Notes: generated by a model from the letters alone, not told the origin. A DNA stretch of 41,544 nucleotides from an uncultured Prochlorococcus sp. (GCA_902622625.1 CACNQS010000012.1:1-41544); one strand, 5' to 3'. Numbered from the stretch's first letter, positions 9,686 through 19,212 are shown. Made by a program: numbers and translations.

Positions 9686-11155
9686 TTAGACCCTTATCCA
9701 TGTTGTTATTTCCTTTGATTGATCAATAAGTTCAATACCTTTTTCTTTTAAAAAATTCCTGATTTCATCAGCCTTCGCATAATTCTTTTCCTTTTTTGCT
9801 TTCAATCTTTCATCAATAAGCGATGATATTTCGTCATCTTTTATTTTACTTTCTTTTACTAAAACCTCTTTTTTAAGACCAAGCACCTCAGTCAACTTTT
9901 CAAGAGTTTTAAAATTTTCAATTAGAAAAAATTTTTCATTTAGGTCTATTTTAAAACCTTCAACCCTTTGAAATTGGTTTAAAAAGTTTTTTAATGGTTT
10001 TGCTAAATCGTAAATAATTGCAATTGCACCTGCTGTATTAAGGTCATTCCCCAGAGCCTCAGAAAATTTAAGATATTTTTGAGATAATTCAAAACTTATT
10101 TTTTCTTTATATTCTTCTTCGATAGATTCATTTTTATCAATAGATTTAAAAGCATCTTTTGTAAGGTCCATAAAAGAAAGGGCTATATTAATATTTTTCC
10201 AAGCTTCTGAAGCACTCCTTAAAGCTTCTTCAGTAAAATCAAGTGGTTTTCTATAGTTCACAGTCATAACAAAATATCGCAAAGTCATAGGGCTTAAACC
10301 TGACTTAATTAGCTCTCTGATGGTTTTAAAATTTTTAAGGGATTTACTCATCTTTTGCCCATTTACATTGACCATCCCATTGTGTAACCAATAGTTCGCT
10401 AGCTTTTTGCCATTGGCTGCTTCTGATTGGGCGATTTCATTCTCATGATGTGGAAAAATCAAATCAGAACCACCTAAATGGATATCAATAGTATCTCCTA
10501 ATTCATCTTTAACCATCGCCGAACATTCAATATGCCATCCTGGCCTACCTTTACCCCATGGCGAATCAAAAAATGGTTCATCATCTTTGGCTTTTTTCCA
10601 TAGTGCAAAATCTTGCGGATTTAGTTTTTTACTATTTTCATCATTAGCCATTCTTCCTTGCTGATTGATATTTTGTTCTCGTATATTTTGATTACTTAGC
10701 TTTCCATAATTTTTATTTTTAAAAACAGAATAATAAACATCTCCATCCCTAGAGTACGCATAACCTTTGTCCTCAAGGATTGTTATGAAGGAGCAGATAT
10801 TGCATATATGATTCGTTGCTCTTGGCATACTATCCGGACGCATTATTCCTAAAGAATCCATATCTTTATGAAATTCAATAATATTTTTTTCAGATACTTC
10901 CTTCATTGAACTGCTTTCTTCTTTTGCTCTTTTTAAGATCTTGTCATCAATATCTGTAAAATTTTGAACATACTTCACTTTGAAATCACTGTAAATTAAA
11001 AATCTTCTCAATACATCCCAAGCTATATAACTTCTGGCATGACCAAGATGACATAAATCATAAACAGTAACTCCACAACAATAAATTTTAACTACATCAT
11101 CGATAGGCTTAAAAACCTCAACTCTTTTGGTTAAAGTATTAAAAAGTTTGATCAT
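9686..11155 (-). CDS. cysS: Cysteinyl-tRNA synthetase
   Basis: A 489-aa class I synthetase. It shows the zinc-binding YCCGVTVYD, the HIGH-type HLGHARSY motif, GRPGWHIECSAM, HHENEIAQSEAA and the KMSKS loop (GQKMSKSLKNF). Full length with no gaps. It follows polA by 24 bases on the minus strand, probably in one transcription unit with polA, dxr and the ferredoxin-like gene. Confidence 0.96.
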   Translation of the reverse strand: MIKLFNTLTKRVEVFKPIDDVVKIYCCGVTVYDLCHLGHARSYIAWDVLRRFLIYSDFKVKYVQNFTDIDDKILKRAKEESSSMKEVSEKNIIEFHKDMDSLGIMRPDSMPRATNHICNICSFITILEDKGYAYSRDGDVYYSVFKNKNYGKLSNQNIREQNINQQGRMANDENSKKLNPQDFALWKKAKDDEPFFDSPWGKGRPGWHIECSAMVKDELGDTIDIHLGGSDLIFPHHENEIAQSEAANGKKLANYWLHNGMVNVNGQKMSKSLKNFKTIRELIKSGLSPMTLRYFVMTVNYRKPLDFTEEALRSASEAWKNINIALSFMDLTKDAFKSIDKNESIEEEYKEKISFELSQKYLKFSEALGNDLNTAGAIAIIYDLAKPLKNFLNQFQRVEGFKIDLNEKFFLIENFKTLEKLTEVLGLKKEVLVKESKIKDDEISSLIDERLKAKKEKNYAKADEIRNFLKEKGIELIDQSKEITTWIRV

Positions 11156-11179
11156 CTTAACTTAAGTTTTTCATAAGGT

Positions 11180-14111
11180 TTATTTTGTCTCCATCCAATT
11201 GTCTCCAATACCAATATCAACTAAAAGAGGCACACTTAATTTTACACAATCTTCCATAGTCTTCTTTACTAATTTCGTCGTAATTTCCAAAGAATCTGGT
11301 TCAACTTCAAACAATAATTCATCATGTACTTGTAAAAGCATTTTTGCGGGAACATCCATTTCTATGAATTTCTTATTTAGTTGAACCATTGCAATTTTAA
11401 TAATGTCTGCACTTGAACCCTGAATTGGGGCATTTGCTGCGGCTCTTAATGACTGTGCTTCCATGCCAGCTCTTCTTGCAGATTGCAAGTCAATTTCATA
11501 AGGATCTTTTCCTATTAATCTTCCAAGTCCATTTTTATCAAACTTAAATTCTCTCTTTCTACCAAAAATTGTTTTTACATAACCTTTTGATAAGGCAAGC
11601 CTTTCTTGAAGTTCAAGAAATTTGAAAATTTTTGAATATCTTTCTTTATACTTTATTAGGAATTCTTTTGCCTCTGGAGTACTTACTCCTGTTGAACGGG
11701 CAAACTTTTTTATACCCATACCGTAGATAACTCCAAAATTTATTGTTTTCCCAACTCTCCTTTCATCGGATGATATTTCTTCTTTCTCGAAAATTAATCT
11801 TGCAGTCAAAGAATGAATGTCATCATTTTTGTGAAATGCATTAATTAATATTTCTTCATCCGCTAAGTGAGCAAGTATTCTTAATTCGATCTGAGAATAA
11901 TCAGCTGATAAAAGTTTCCAATTTTTTTTCAGGCAAGAATGCTTTTCTGATTCTCCTACTAAATTCAGTCCTAACCGGAATATTTTGAAGATTAGGATTG
12001 CTACTACTGAGTCTTCCAGTTGCTGTAGCAGCTTGATTAAAGTTTGTATGAACCCTTCCTGTCTTTTCGTTAATAAGATTTGGAAGAGCATCAATATAAG
12101 TACTAAGTAATTTGCTGAGAGTTCTATGTTTTATTAAATGTTGGATTATTTCATGCTCGTCGACTAATCTTTCCAGAACTACTGCATCTGTACTCCATCC
12201 TGTTTTTGTTTTGCGTGATTTCTTTTTATCCAAATTTAATTTTTCAAATAAGATCTCACCGAGTTGTTTTGGTGAAGATAGATTAAAATTTTCTTCTGCT
12301 AATTCATAAACTTTACTTTCAATATCTTCTAAGGTACTTTTTAGTTCTTTTGAGAGTTTATCTAAATAAGGGATATCGATGGTTATTCCATTTATTTCCA
12401 TTTGAGACAATACCGGCTCTAAAGGCAGCTCGATTTCTTCGAACAATTTGATTAATTCATCTTTTTCCTTTGAAAATCTTTCTTTAAAAATTTTGACAAT
12501 CTTAAAAGTTAGAAATACATCATAACCGCAGTAAATACTTGCTTCATCAATATCAACAAATGAAAAGTCTTTATTTTTTCCAACTGTCTCCTTAAATGAA
12601 GGGGGCTTAAATCCAAATAATCTAAAACTAATTTCACTTAACCCATGCTTCTCCTGGTTATTAAGAAGGTAGTCTGCTAACAAGGTGTCAAAGGTTACGC
12701 CTTTAAGATCAAGTCCATGATTAAAAAATATTTGCCTATCAAATTTAGAATTTTGGAGTGCCTTTTCTTTTTTCGGATCTTCTATCCAAGTTCTTAGTTT
12801 TGAGAAAACATCTTCAATTGATAATTGATTGGGTGTCTCTTTATTTGTTTGATGACCAAGAGGAATATAAAATAATTCATCATATTCCACTCCAAGACAT
12901 AACCCTATCCCAACAAGTTCCGCATCGATTGGATTTAAACTATTGGTCTCTGTATCTAAAGCAACTATCTCATTCGTCTTGTCTAATCTTTGAATTAATT
13001 TATTAAGTAATTCGAAATCATTTACAATAGTTACCTTAATTTTAGGGATTTTATTTTCACTATTTTCTAATTCATTTTTACTGGAGACTTTTGGTGTATT
13101 CCCCTCCTCTATAGCCACGTTATTTTTGTCAAAACCACCTTTACTAAAAGTTGAATTGAAAATATCAATTTGCCGAAGCAGTGTTGATAATTCTAATTTT
13201 TGTAGAGACTCTGAAAGAAGCTCTTGATTTATATTTTTTAATTCATAACCATCACTTAATATCAAAGGTACTTCGGTATTTATTTTTGCTAGATCCCTAG
13301 AAAGAAAAGCATTATGCTTATCGTTTCTGAGCTTTTCTATCACCGAACCTTTGATGAATCCTTTGTATTTTTTATCATTATTTTGCTGAATCTTGTCCAA
13401 GGCCTGATAAATCCCATCAAGTGTATCGTTTTCTTTTAATAGATTAATTGCAGTTTTTGGGCCTACCCCTTTAATACCAGGAATATTATCAGAACTATCA
13501 CCAGTTAGAGCTTTAAGATCAACTACTCTTTCTGGCGCAACACCTAATTTTTCTTTTACTCCATTTTCATTCATAAGAGTTGGATTACCACTTTTTGCAT
13601 ATGGACCACCACCCATATAGAGTACATAAATATCTTTTTGATCATCTACTAATTGAAATAAGTCCCTATCACCAGAGAGAATATTCACGCACCATCCTTT
13701 AGAAGAAGCATCATTTGCAATTGTTCCTAGGAGATCATCTGCTTCGTAACCTGGAGATTTAAAAATTGGTAAATTAAGGCTTTCTTCTAAAATGATTTCT
13801 AGTTGTTCAATATCCTGAAAAAAAACATCAGGTGCTACATCTCTATTGGCCTTATAGTTTGGATCTAATTCATGTCTGAAAGTTGGTTTTTCGGTATCAA
13901 ACGTAATACAAACACCCTCAGGACTAATATTTTTGCAATTATCCAGAAGGCTTTTTAGAAATCCATAAGTGACACTTGTTGGAAATCCTTCTTTGGTGGT
14001 TAAACCCCCATCAATCCCTTTGCTAAATGCATAGAAGCTTCTAAAAGCAAGTGAGTGGCCATCGACTAAAAGTAAAATTGGTTTTTTAGAGTTTTCAGAT
14101 TTTAAACTCAT
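11180..14111 (-). CDS. polA: DNA polymerase I, interrupted by a one-base frameshift
   Basis: Two minus-strand frames together encode one PolA of 976 residues. The first (ATG at 14111) holds the 5' nuclease domain (LLLVDGHSLAFRSFYAF), a 3'-5' exonuclease domain with ALDTETNSL, and the start of the polymerase domain up to RRIRKAFLPEK. The second frame continues from KNWKLLSADYSQIELR to GIGDNWMETK and has motifs A, B (GVIYGMG region) and C (VHDELLFEV). The switch is at eight T on the plus strand, 11922-11929 (A8 in the mRNA); seven A would restore one frame. It may be a sequencing error, a true mutation, or transcript slippage. The start overlaps the upstream gene by 4 bases. Confidence 0.9.
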
Positions 14112-15169
14112 TTTCTCTTCTTAGCCCAAGGTGGAATATCAATAAAGATTTGCTCTCCAGGTTCTAATCCATCAATGACTGAAGTTTTATTTCCACTACT
14201 AATACCAATTTCGATTTTCTCAAATTTAGGAGAATTGTTTTTATCAACTTTCAAAATTCCTTTTTCACCTTTTTCAGTGACAATAGAAACTGTTGGTACT
14301 AAGATTTTTTCTTCATTACCTTCAACTCTAAATTCAAGATCTGCAGTCATTCCAATTTTAATTTCTTCAGAAATATCTTTAAAATTTAAAGTTACTTCGA
14401 ATGAGGTTACATTATTATCTTTTACAGCTCTTGTAGCTATTTTTTTAACTATGGCACTATATTTTTTTGAGGGATAAGCCTCAATTCTTACTAAGGCTTC
14501 TTGACCTATTTTTATTCTGCCAATGTCACTCTCAGGAACTTTAGCAACAATTTCTAGGCCTTCTGATAGTTCAAAAATAAAGTTTTTGGTTTTAGGGTCT
14601 GAACTTAAGTTTGTACTTGGTGTGACATAAGATCCTATCTCAGCATATTTTGCAGTTATCTTTCCTCCATAAGGAGCTTTAATTAGATAGAAACTTTTTT
14701 CAGCTTTTGCATCATTAAGTTTTGCACTACTAATGTTGTAGTTATTTTTATAATTTTCATAGTCTTCTTTACTTACCGCGCCTTCTTGATATAAATATTC
14801 CCTTCTTAAAAATTCAGATTTTTGTTTTTCTACATTTAATTCAAGTTCTTCAATTTTATAGATAAAGTCTTCATCATCAAGAGAAGCTAAAACCTGATCT
14901 TTTTTTACAAGATCGCCCTCATCTACTTTGATTTCTTTTATTACGCCTTGCTTCCGAGGCCCAATATTGCTTGTCCTTATTGCTTTTACCTCACCACTAG
15001 TATTAATTGAATCTGAGAGGATTCCTTTTTCAACTTGAACTACAAAATCAGAAATATCTTTTGACTTATTTTTCTTGAAGGAATTGGTTATAAAAACGAA
15101 AAATATAGCTAGAGAAAGCAATATAATTCCACTTCTTAGATTTATATTTTTTTTTATTAAATCAAACAT
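14108..15169 (-). CDS. Membrane fusion protein (HlyD/RND adaptor family)
   Basis: A 353-aa protein with one N-terminal membrane helix (IILLSLAIFFVFITNS), a first lipoyl half (GVIKEIKVDEGDLVKKDQVL), a coiled-coil hairpin (about 105-160), a second lipoyl half (YLIKAPYGGKITAKYAEIGS) and beta-barrel regions. Such periplasmic adaptors work with ABC or RND transporters; no transporter gene is next to it here. The stop overlaps the polA start by 4 bases (ATGA), suggesting coupled translation. Confidence 0.85.
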   Translation of the reverse strand: MFDLIKKNINLRSGIILLSLAIFFVFITNSFKKNKSKDISDFVVQVEKGILSDSINTSGEVKAIRTSNIGPRKQGVIKEIKVDEGDLVKKDQVLASLDDEDFIYKIEELELNVEKQKSEFLRREYLYQEGAVSKEDYENYKNNYNISSAKLNDAKAEKSFYLIKAPYGGKITAKYAEIGSYVTPSTNLSSDPKTKNFIFELSEGLEIVAKVPESDIGRIKIGQEALVRIEAYPSKKYSAIVKKIATRAVKDNNVTSFEVTLNFKDISEEIKIGMTADLEFRVEGNEEKILVPTVSIVTEKGEKGILKVDKNNSPKFEKIEIGISSGNKTSVIDGLEPGEQIFIDIPPWAKKRK

Positions 15170-15313
15170 TTCTTTTTAAAAGCAGAAGTAGAGAATATTT
15201 AGGAACTAAATAAATAATCACGACGATTATAATTAACTTATCCAAGATTGGTTAAGTAAATACTATATTACTAGAAGATGTTTTCTTGATAATTTTTCCA
15301 TAAGTTTTTTCAA

Positions 15314-16405
15314 ATGTTAAAAGCAGGTATTATTGGATTACCAAATGTTGGAAAATCAACCCTATTTAATGCACTTGTAGAAAATGCTAAGGCCCAAGCG
15401 GCTAATTTCCCCTTTTGTACTATAGAACCTAATAAAGGCATAGTTTCGGTCCCAGATCAAAGGTTGCAAGAGTTAGGTAACTTGAGTTCTAGCCAAAATA
15501 TTATCCCAACAAAAATTGAATTTGTAGATATCGCAGGACTTGTAAAAGGAGCTAGTAAAGGCGAAGGTTTGGGAAATAAATTTTTATCAAATATTAGGGA
15601 GGTTGATGCAATAGTTCATGTTGTAAGGTGCTTTGAAGATAGTGATGTAATTCATGTTTCTGGAAAGGTAGATCCCCTGGATGACATTGAGATAATTAAT
15701 CTGGAATTGAATTTAGCTGATTTATCTCAACTCCAAAAAAGAAGAGAAAGAATTAAAAAACAGGTTAGAACTAGTAAAGAGGCAGCTAAAGAAGATACCT
15801 TACTAGAAAAAATTGAAGAAGAGCTAGAGAAAGGCCTTTCAGTTAGATCAATATCTTTGAATGAAGAAGAAAATTTAATAATTAAGCAATTAGGCTTCCT
15901 TACTGCTAAACCAATTATTTACGCAACTAATTTGAATGAAAATGATTTAGCTGAAGGTAATGATTTTTCATCAACAGTTCAGAGTTTTGCAAGCAATGAA
16001 AATACAGAATGTATAAAAATATCAGCGCAAGTCGAATCTGAATTAATAGAGTTAGAACCAGAAGATAAAAAAGACTACCTTATTGGCTTAGGAGTAGAAG
16101 AAGGGGGATTAAGTTCTTTAATTAGATCAACATATAAATTATTGGGATTAAAAACTTATTTCACTACCGGAGAAAAGGAGACAAAAGCTTGGACAATAAA
16201 AGATGGGATGACTGCTCCTCAGGCAGCAGGAGTAATTCATACTGATTTTGAAAAAGGATTTATAAGAGCTCAGACTATTTCGTATCAAAATTTAATTGAT
16301 TCAGGTTCAATTTCCAATGCAAAAACTAAAGGTCTTTTAAGAAGTGAAGGTAAGGAATATATTGTTAACGAAGGTGATGTAATGGAGTTCTTATTTAACG
16401 TTTAG
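15314..16405 (+). CDS. ychF: Ribosome-associated ATPase YchF
   Basis: A 363-aa OBG-family protein. G1 is GLPNVGKST (8-16), G3 region FVDIAGLVKGASKGEG with the hydrophobic residue typical of this family, and the nucleotide-specificity region YATNLNEND where the altered NxxE motif favours ATP. The C-terminal TGS-like domain ends with KEYIVNEGDVMEFLFNV. YchF associates with ribosomes and stress responses. Full length, ATG start, divergent from the fusion protein gene. Confidence 0.95.
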   Translation: MLKAGIIGLPNVGKSTLFNALVENAKAQAANFPFCTIEPNKGIVSVPDQRLQELGNLSSSQNIIPTKIEFVDIAGLVKGASKGEGLGNKFLSNIREVDAIVHVVRCFEDSDVIHVSGKVDPLDDIEIINLELNLADLSQLQKRRERIKKQVRTSKEAAKEDTLLEKIEEELEKGLSVRSISLNEEENLIIKQLGFLTAKPIIYATNLNENDLAEGNDFSSTVQSFASNENTECIKISAQVESELIELEPEDKKDYLIGLGVEEGGLSSLIRSTYKLLGLKTYFTTGEKETKAWTIKDGMTAPQAAGVIHTDFEKGFIRAQTISYQNLIDSGSISNAKTKGLLRSEGKEYIVNEGDVMEFLFNV

Positions 16406-16413
16406 TAAGTCTC

Positions 16414-16572
16414 TTAAGGCTTACTATTCTGCTTTTTGAATTTAAATTCAAAAAATGAAATTAATAAAATTAAGATACATCCCAAGCAACTTCCTATCAA
16501 CCCAAAAACAATGGTTGTAAAGCCATCATCGTAGCCATATTGTAGTTTTGGTAAGTGAGGGGGTATAGGCAT
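16414..16572 (-). CDS. Small single-helix membrane protein, 52 aa
   Basis: ATG at 16572, stop at 16414. A proline-rich N-terminus (MPIPPHLPKLQYGYDDG) precedes one membrane helix with two cysteines (LIGSCLGCILILLISFF) and a basic tail. Its ATG overlaps the stop of the upstream 53-aa gene in a TAATG, implying coupled translation. Family not recognised. Confidence 0.55.
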   Translation of the reverse strand: MPIPPHLPKLQYGYDDGFTTIVFGLIGSCLGCILILLISFFEFKFKKQNSKP

Positions 16573-16733
16573 TATTTTTCAACAGAATTTTCAATATCTT
16601 CCAGTAAATGTTTAGTTGATCTACTAAAACCATTTGTTTTTAAATAGTTTTGAGCCTCTCTAAATTTTTCAGCTACTCTTTTTGCATAAGGAGTATTCAT
16701 GGAATTTTGAGTCATGTTGAAAATGCGACTCAT
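16572..16733 (-). CDS. Small soluble hypothetical protein, 53 aa
   Basis: ATG at 16733, stop TAA sharing one base with the next gene's ATG (TAATG). A basic and charged helical protein (AKRVAEKFREAQNYLK). Later ATGs at codons 7 and 12 are also possible starts. Convergent with ychF. Family not recognised. Confidence 0.5.
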   Translation of the reverse strand: MSRIFNMTQNSMNTPYAKRVAEKFREAQNYLKTNGFSRSTKHLLEDIENSVEK

Positions 16734-16874
16734 TTTATAATCTGATTTAGGTAACCCCTTGATAAGTATTCAAAAATACAAGAATATAAAAATAGGATTT
16801 TTTGCTTACTAAGAAATTTATTGTGAAAAGTTCTTGATTTTCCAAATAAAGTTTTCAAATTAGAAAAATTGACA

Positions 16875-17159
16875 ATGACAAATATATTATTAATTCTTTT
16901 TTTTGTACTTTTATTTTTATTACTTTTTTATTCAAAACGGAATAGAGGGTTAGCTCAAAAAACAACAATTAGTCCAACTTATGTACCTTTCTTAAAAGAA
17001 CAAGAATTTAATCCTGACATAAGTACTGATAATTGGGATTTACACAAACTTAGATTAGATAAATTTAAAAGATCACAATATAAGGGATTAACCTTCTTCG
17101 TAAGTTCAGAAAATAAAATTTACTATCTTTCTGAAGAAGGGGATAAGGTTTATTGCTAA
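16875..17159 (+). CDS. Membrane-anchored hypothetical protein, 94 aa
   Basis: I prefer the ATG at 16875 to the TTG six bases earlier. One strong N-terminal helix (ILLILFFVLLFLLLFY) is followed by a basic stop-transfer stretch and a soluble domain ending GLTFFVSSENKIYYLSEEG. Family not recognised. Confidence 0.6.
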   Translation: MTNILLILFFVLLFLLLFYSKRNRGLAQKTTISPTYVPFLKEQEFNPDISTDNWDLHKLRLDKFKRSQYKGLTFFVSSENKIYYLSEEGDKVYC

Positions 17160-17212
17160 CTGGTGAAATTAATTTTATAAATAAGAAAAGCCGATAGAAA
17201 TTAAAAATATTA

Positions 17213-17464
17213 ATGAAGTATTTTTTTTTGTTATCAGAAAAGTTCTATAAGTTTATCGAATGGGAGTGGAATACTTTAAAAAATCTAAGGAGAACAAAAA
17301 GAAAGAATTTTTTTAAAAGAGGATCATTTGCGTTATTTAGTTTATTCTCTATTCTTTTTTTAATATTTTCTCCTCCTATCGCTTTTGGATTGTTATTTGG
17401 AGAGGGATTGAAATTTAGTACTTTTTTTATTTGGATATGGATTTTAAATTTGAAGTTTTTTTGA
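17213..17464 (+). CDS. Small membrane protein, 83 aa
   Basis: ATG start. A basic central stretch (RRTKRKNFFKRG) precedes a helix (FALFSLFSILFLIFSPPIAF) and a second aromatic hydrophobic segment (FFIWIWILNLKFF). Family unknown. Confidence 0.5.
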   Translation: MKYFFLLSEKFYKFIEWEWNTLKNLRRTKRKNFFKRGSFALFSLFSILFLIFSPPIAFGLLFGEGLKFSTFFIWIWILNLKFF

Positions 17465-17522
17465 AAATGTATAATTTATTTCCCGAGATTATTTAAAATT
17501 AAGAATATAAAAAAATAAACTT

Positions 17523-17738
17523 ATGCCAAAAATATTCAAACAAAATAAGTTCGCTTTGTTGGGAGCGAATATATTAATAATTTTACTTTGGGTAACTATA
17601 TCTTCCTTTTTGATGAGTTTATTTCAAAGTGAAAATGCCCCATTTTATATATATAAAATTTCTTTTTTAATCAGATTCCTTCCTCCTATTTGGGTTACAT
17701 GGTTCCTTTGGATAAAAAGAGGTGGTCTAAAAAGATAA
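17523..17738 (+). CDS. Two-helix membrane protein, 71 aa
   Basis: ATG start. Helix 1 is ALLGANILIILLWVTISS and helix 2 is FLIRFLPPIWVTWFLWI, ending with a basic tail. Followed by a good terminator at 17832-17868. Family unknown. Confidence 0.55.
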   Translation: MPKIFKQNKFALLGANILIILLWVTISSFLMSLFQSENAPFYIYKISFLIRFLPPIWVTWFLWIKRGGLKR

Positions 17739-17831
17739 ATTACAAAAGCATTTTTACGGATTTACTATAAAAACAAATCAGTTAAGATTTGTAAGCTTAC
17801 TTGAAATTTTCATGTAAGAATTAGGTAATTG

Positions 17832-17868
17832 AGAGATTGTTTTTAGCTAAGAAACAATCTCTTTTTTT
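17832..17868 (+). terminator. Rho-independent terminator
   Basis: AGAGATTGTTT (17832-17842) pairs perfectly with AAACAATCTCT (17852-17862), then a run of T to 17868. It would end the transcript of the 17523-17738 gene. Confidence 0.85.
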
Positions 17869-17884
17869 ACAAATATTTTTTCTC

Positions 17885-17923
17885 ATAAAAAAGTGTTTGT
17901 CAGTATCCCTATTGACAAACACT
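17885..17923 (-). terminator. Rho-independent terminator of the hli cluster
   Basis: An 11-bp stem, 17892-17902 with 17913-17923 (AGTGTTTGTCA and its complement), followed on the minus strand by a T run (A run 17886-17891 on plus). Back to back with the plus-strand terminator. Confidence 0.75.
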
Positions 17924-17944
17924 CATGACGATCACTTTTAAAAG

Positions 17945-18124
17945 TTAAACAGACAATCTATTATCAATTTCTACAACTCCAGAATCCATAAGACGGCCGA
18001 TTTTAATAACTAAAGCCATATCCAGCCTTGAAAATTCAGATTGATGGTTAGTTATCCAATCAAGTTCAGAAAGAGTTATAACTCCCAAAGTATTTACTTT
18101 AAGAAAAAGTAAGCCTAAATTCAT
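17945..18124 (-). CDS. Hli-cluster small protein, 59 aa
   Basis: ATG at 18124, one base before the stop of the neighbouring hli gene. Soluble, with ITLSELDWITNHQSEFSRLD and LVIKIGRLMDSGVVEIDNRL, which reads like a small helical fold. No Hli motif. It is the last gene before the minus-strand terminator, so it belongs to the hli transcript. Function unknown. Confidence 0.6.
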   Translation of the reverse strand: MNLGLLFLKVNTLGVITLSELDWITNHQSEFSRLDMALVIKIGRLMDSGVVEIDNRLSV

Positions 18125-18125
18125 T

Positions 18126-18254
18126 TTAAAAGATACCTGGTATTATCCATCCGAATAAGCCATAATTTACAACTAATGCAAATAAGCCCATCATTGCCAT
18201 TCTTCCATTAGTTCTCTCGGCATTTTGCCAATAAGTAGTTTTTGAATTTTCCAT
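18126..18254 (-). CDS. hli: High-light-inducible protein, 42 aa
   Basis: A one-helix chlorophyll a/b-binding-like protein with the motif ERTNGRMAMMGLFAL and the tail FGWIIPGIF. Hlips bind chlorophyll and carotenoid and protect photosystem II intermediates under stress. Stop is next to the start of the 59-aa gene downstream. Confidence 0.9.
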   Translation of the reverse strand: MENSKTTYWQNAERTNGRMAMMGLFALVVNYGLFGWIIPGIF

Positions 18255-18289
18255 TTTTCTGATTTGTAGGAATGTTAAATAGTAGGTTT

Positions 18290-18550
18290 TTAAACGAAAC
18301 CAGGAATTATTTGACCTGTTGTTAGGTATGCTCCAACAGCAGCAATTAATCCAAGCATTGCGAATCTGCCGTTAAGAGTTTCAGCAACAACTTTTTCTTT
18401 TTCGATTGTTTTGACTTTTGTGTTTGTGTTTTTCATTTGATTAGAAGATGAATAATTTAAATTTTCGTTTTGAAATTGCTTAGTTAAATAAGCAACGAGG
18501 ATGGCTGTAAAGAATACAATTAAGCCTAAGAAACCTGAAAGTGGACTCAT
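18290..18550 (-). CDS. hli: High-light-inducible protein with an extra N-terminal helix, 86 aa
   Basis: The C-terminal 36 residues are a standard Hlip (AETLNGRFAMLGLIAAVGAY then GQIIPGFV). Before them lies a separate hydrophobic helix (FLGLIVFFTAILVAYL) and a Lys/Asn/Thr-rich linker. I start at ATG 18550, whose A is shared with the stop of the preceding hli gene (TAATG); an in-frame start at 18625 would overlap that gene by 76 bases and reads as out-of-frame copy of it. Confidence 0.85.
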   Translation of the reverse strand: MSPLSGFLGLIVFFTAILVAYLTKQFQNENLNYSSSNQMKNTNTKVKTIEKEKVVAETLNGRFAMLGLIAAVGAYLTTGQIIPGFV

Positions 18551-18756
18551 TAAAAAATGCCAGGAATAATTTGTCCGGTTGAAACGTAAGCACCTACTAA
18601 CGCAACAAGGCCAATCATTGCCCAACGACCGTTAACTTTTTCTGCATTTTGTGGGTAGCTGTCGTAAGAAACAGACTCATCTATGTAGGGACGTGTCTCA
18701 GTAGGAAACATATTTTGTCTGCCACCTGATTCAGTAGTAACGTTTGAATTAGCCAT
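18550..18756 (-). CDS. hli: High-light-inducible protein, 68 aa
   Basis: Has a soluble N-terminal extension of about 38 residues and then the Hlip core AEKVNGRWAMIGLVALVGAY and GQIIPGIF. It is the first gene of the minus-strand hli cluster; the next hli gene starts in its stop codon (TAATG). Candidate RpaB box lies just upstream. Confidence 0.9.
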   Translation of the reverse strand: MANSNVTTESGGRQNMFPTETRPYIDESVSYDSYPQNAEKVNGRWAMIGLVALVGAYVSTGQIIPGIF

Positions 18757-18768
18757 TAAAGTTGTGTA

Positions 18769-18786
18769 ATTGTTAATTAATGTAAC
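18769..18786 (-). promoter_or_regulatory. HLR1-like (RpaB) element
   Basis: On the minus strand the bases read GTTACATT, AA, TTAACAAT. The HLR1 consensus bound by RpaB is two (G/T)TTACA(T/A)(T/A) repeats with 2 bases between; here the first half fits fully and the second has one mismatch. It lies 13-30 bases before the first hli ATG. RpaB control of hli genes is established in cyanobacteria; this site is inferred. Confidence 0.45.
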
Positions 18787-18817
18787 ACTACTATTAACAA
18801 ATGTAAAGCATTAAGCC

Positions 18818-18834
18818 GAAATTAAGTTAATTTC
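18818..18834. promoter_or_regulatory. Perfect palindrome, possible operator
   Basis: GAAATTAA, G, TTAATTTC: 8-base arms around one central base, in the divergent hli spacer. The regulator is unknown. Confidence 0.35.
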
Positions 18835-19060
18835 AGGATATTTACTACATAACTGTTACAGGACCGTGACATATGCATTTAAATATTTGTTTTTTAGGCT
18901 TGCTAGGCTTTACAGATTGGCTCAAAAACTATTGAGAGTTCAATTTGTTGTTTAAGTATTTATTTTTAAATCCTTAGAAAGATATCAATTTGGTAGAAAA
19001 AACTACATCATTCTGAAATTTGAATAATTAGTTTTTAGATATAATTTATTTCACTTTATT

Positions 19061-19189
19061 ATGGAATTCGCAAAAAAAATCATGACCGAAAAAGCTGAAA
19101 AGCTTAATGGTAAAGCAGCAATGCTTGGAATGTTTGCTCTTGTAGGAGCCTACTATTTTACTGGTCAAATTCTTCCAGGTATTTTCTAA
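19061..19189 (+). CDS. hli: High-light-inducible protein, 42 aa
   Basis: A compact Hlip: AEKLNGKAAMLGMFALVGAY with tail GQILPGIF. Arg of the usual NGR is Lys (NGK). Divergent from the hli cluster and followed by its own strong terminator. Confidence 0.9.
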   Translation: MEFAKKIMTEKAEKLNGKAAMLGMFALVGAYYFTGQILPGIF

Positions 19190-19212
19190 TAAAATTCTTT
19201 TTAAAGTTTTTC

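Larger units (their letters stand above)
18757..19060. promoter_or_regulatory. Divergent regulatory region between hli genes
   Basis: 304 bases without a gene between the leftward hli cluster and the rightward hli gene. It must hold both promoters. It contains an HLR1-like element (18769-18786) and a perfect 8+1+8 palindrome (18818-18834), annotated separately. A TATAAT-like ATATAATTT occurs at about 19040, near the rightward gene. Confidence 0.5.

Noticed and set aside
11180-12094. Separate 304-aa polymerase gene starting at 12094
   Set aside because: Its first about 55 codons are the wrong frame of polA. The real product continues from the upstream frame at the A8 tract.
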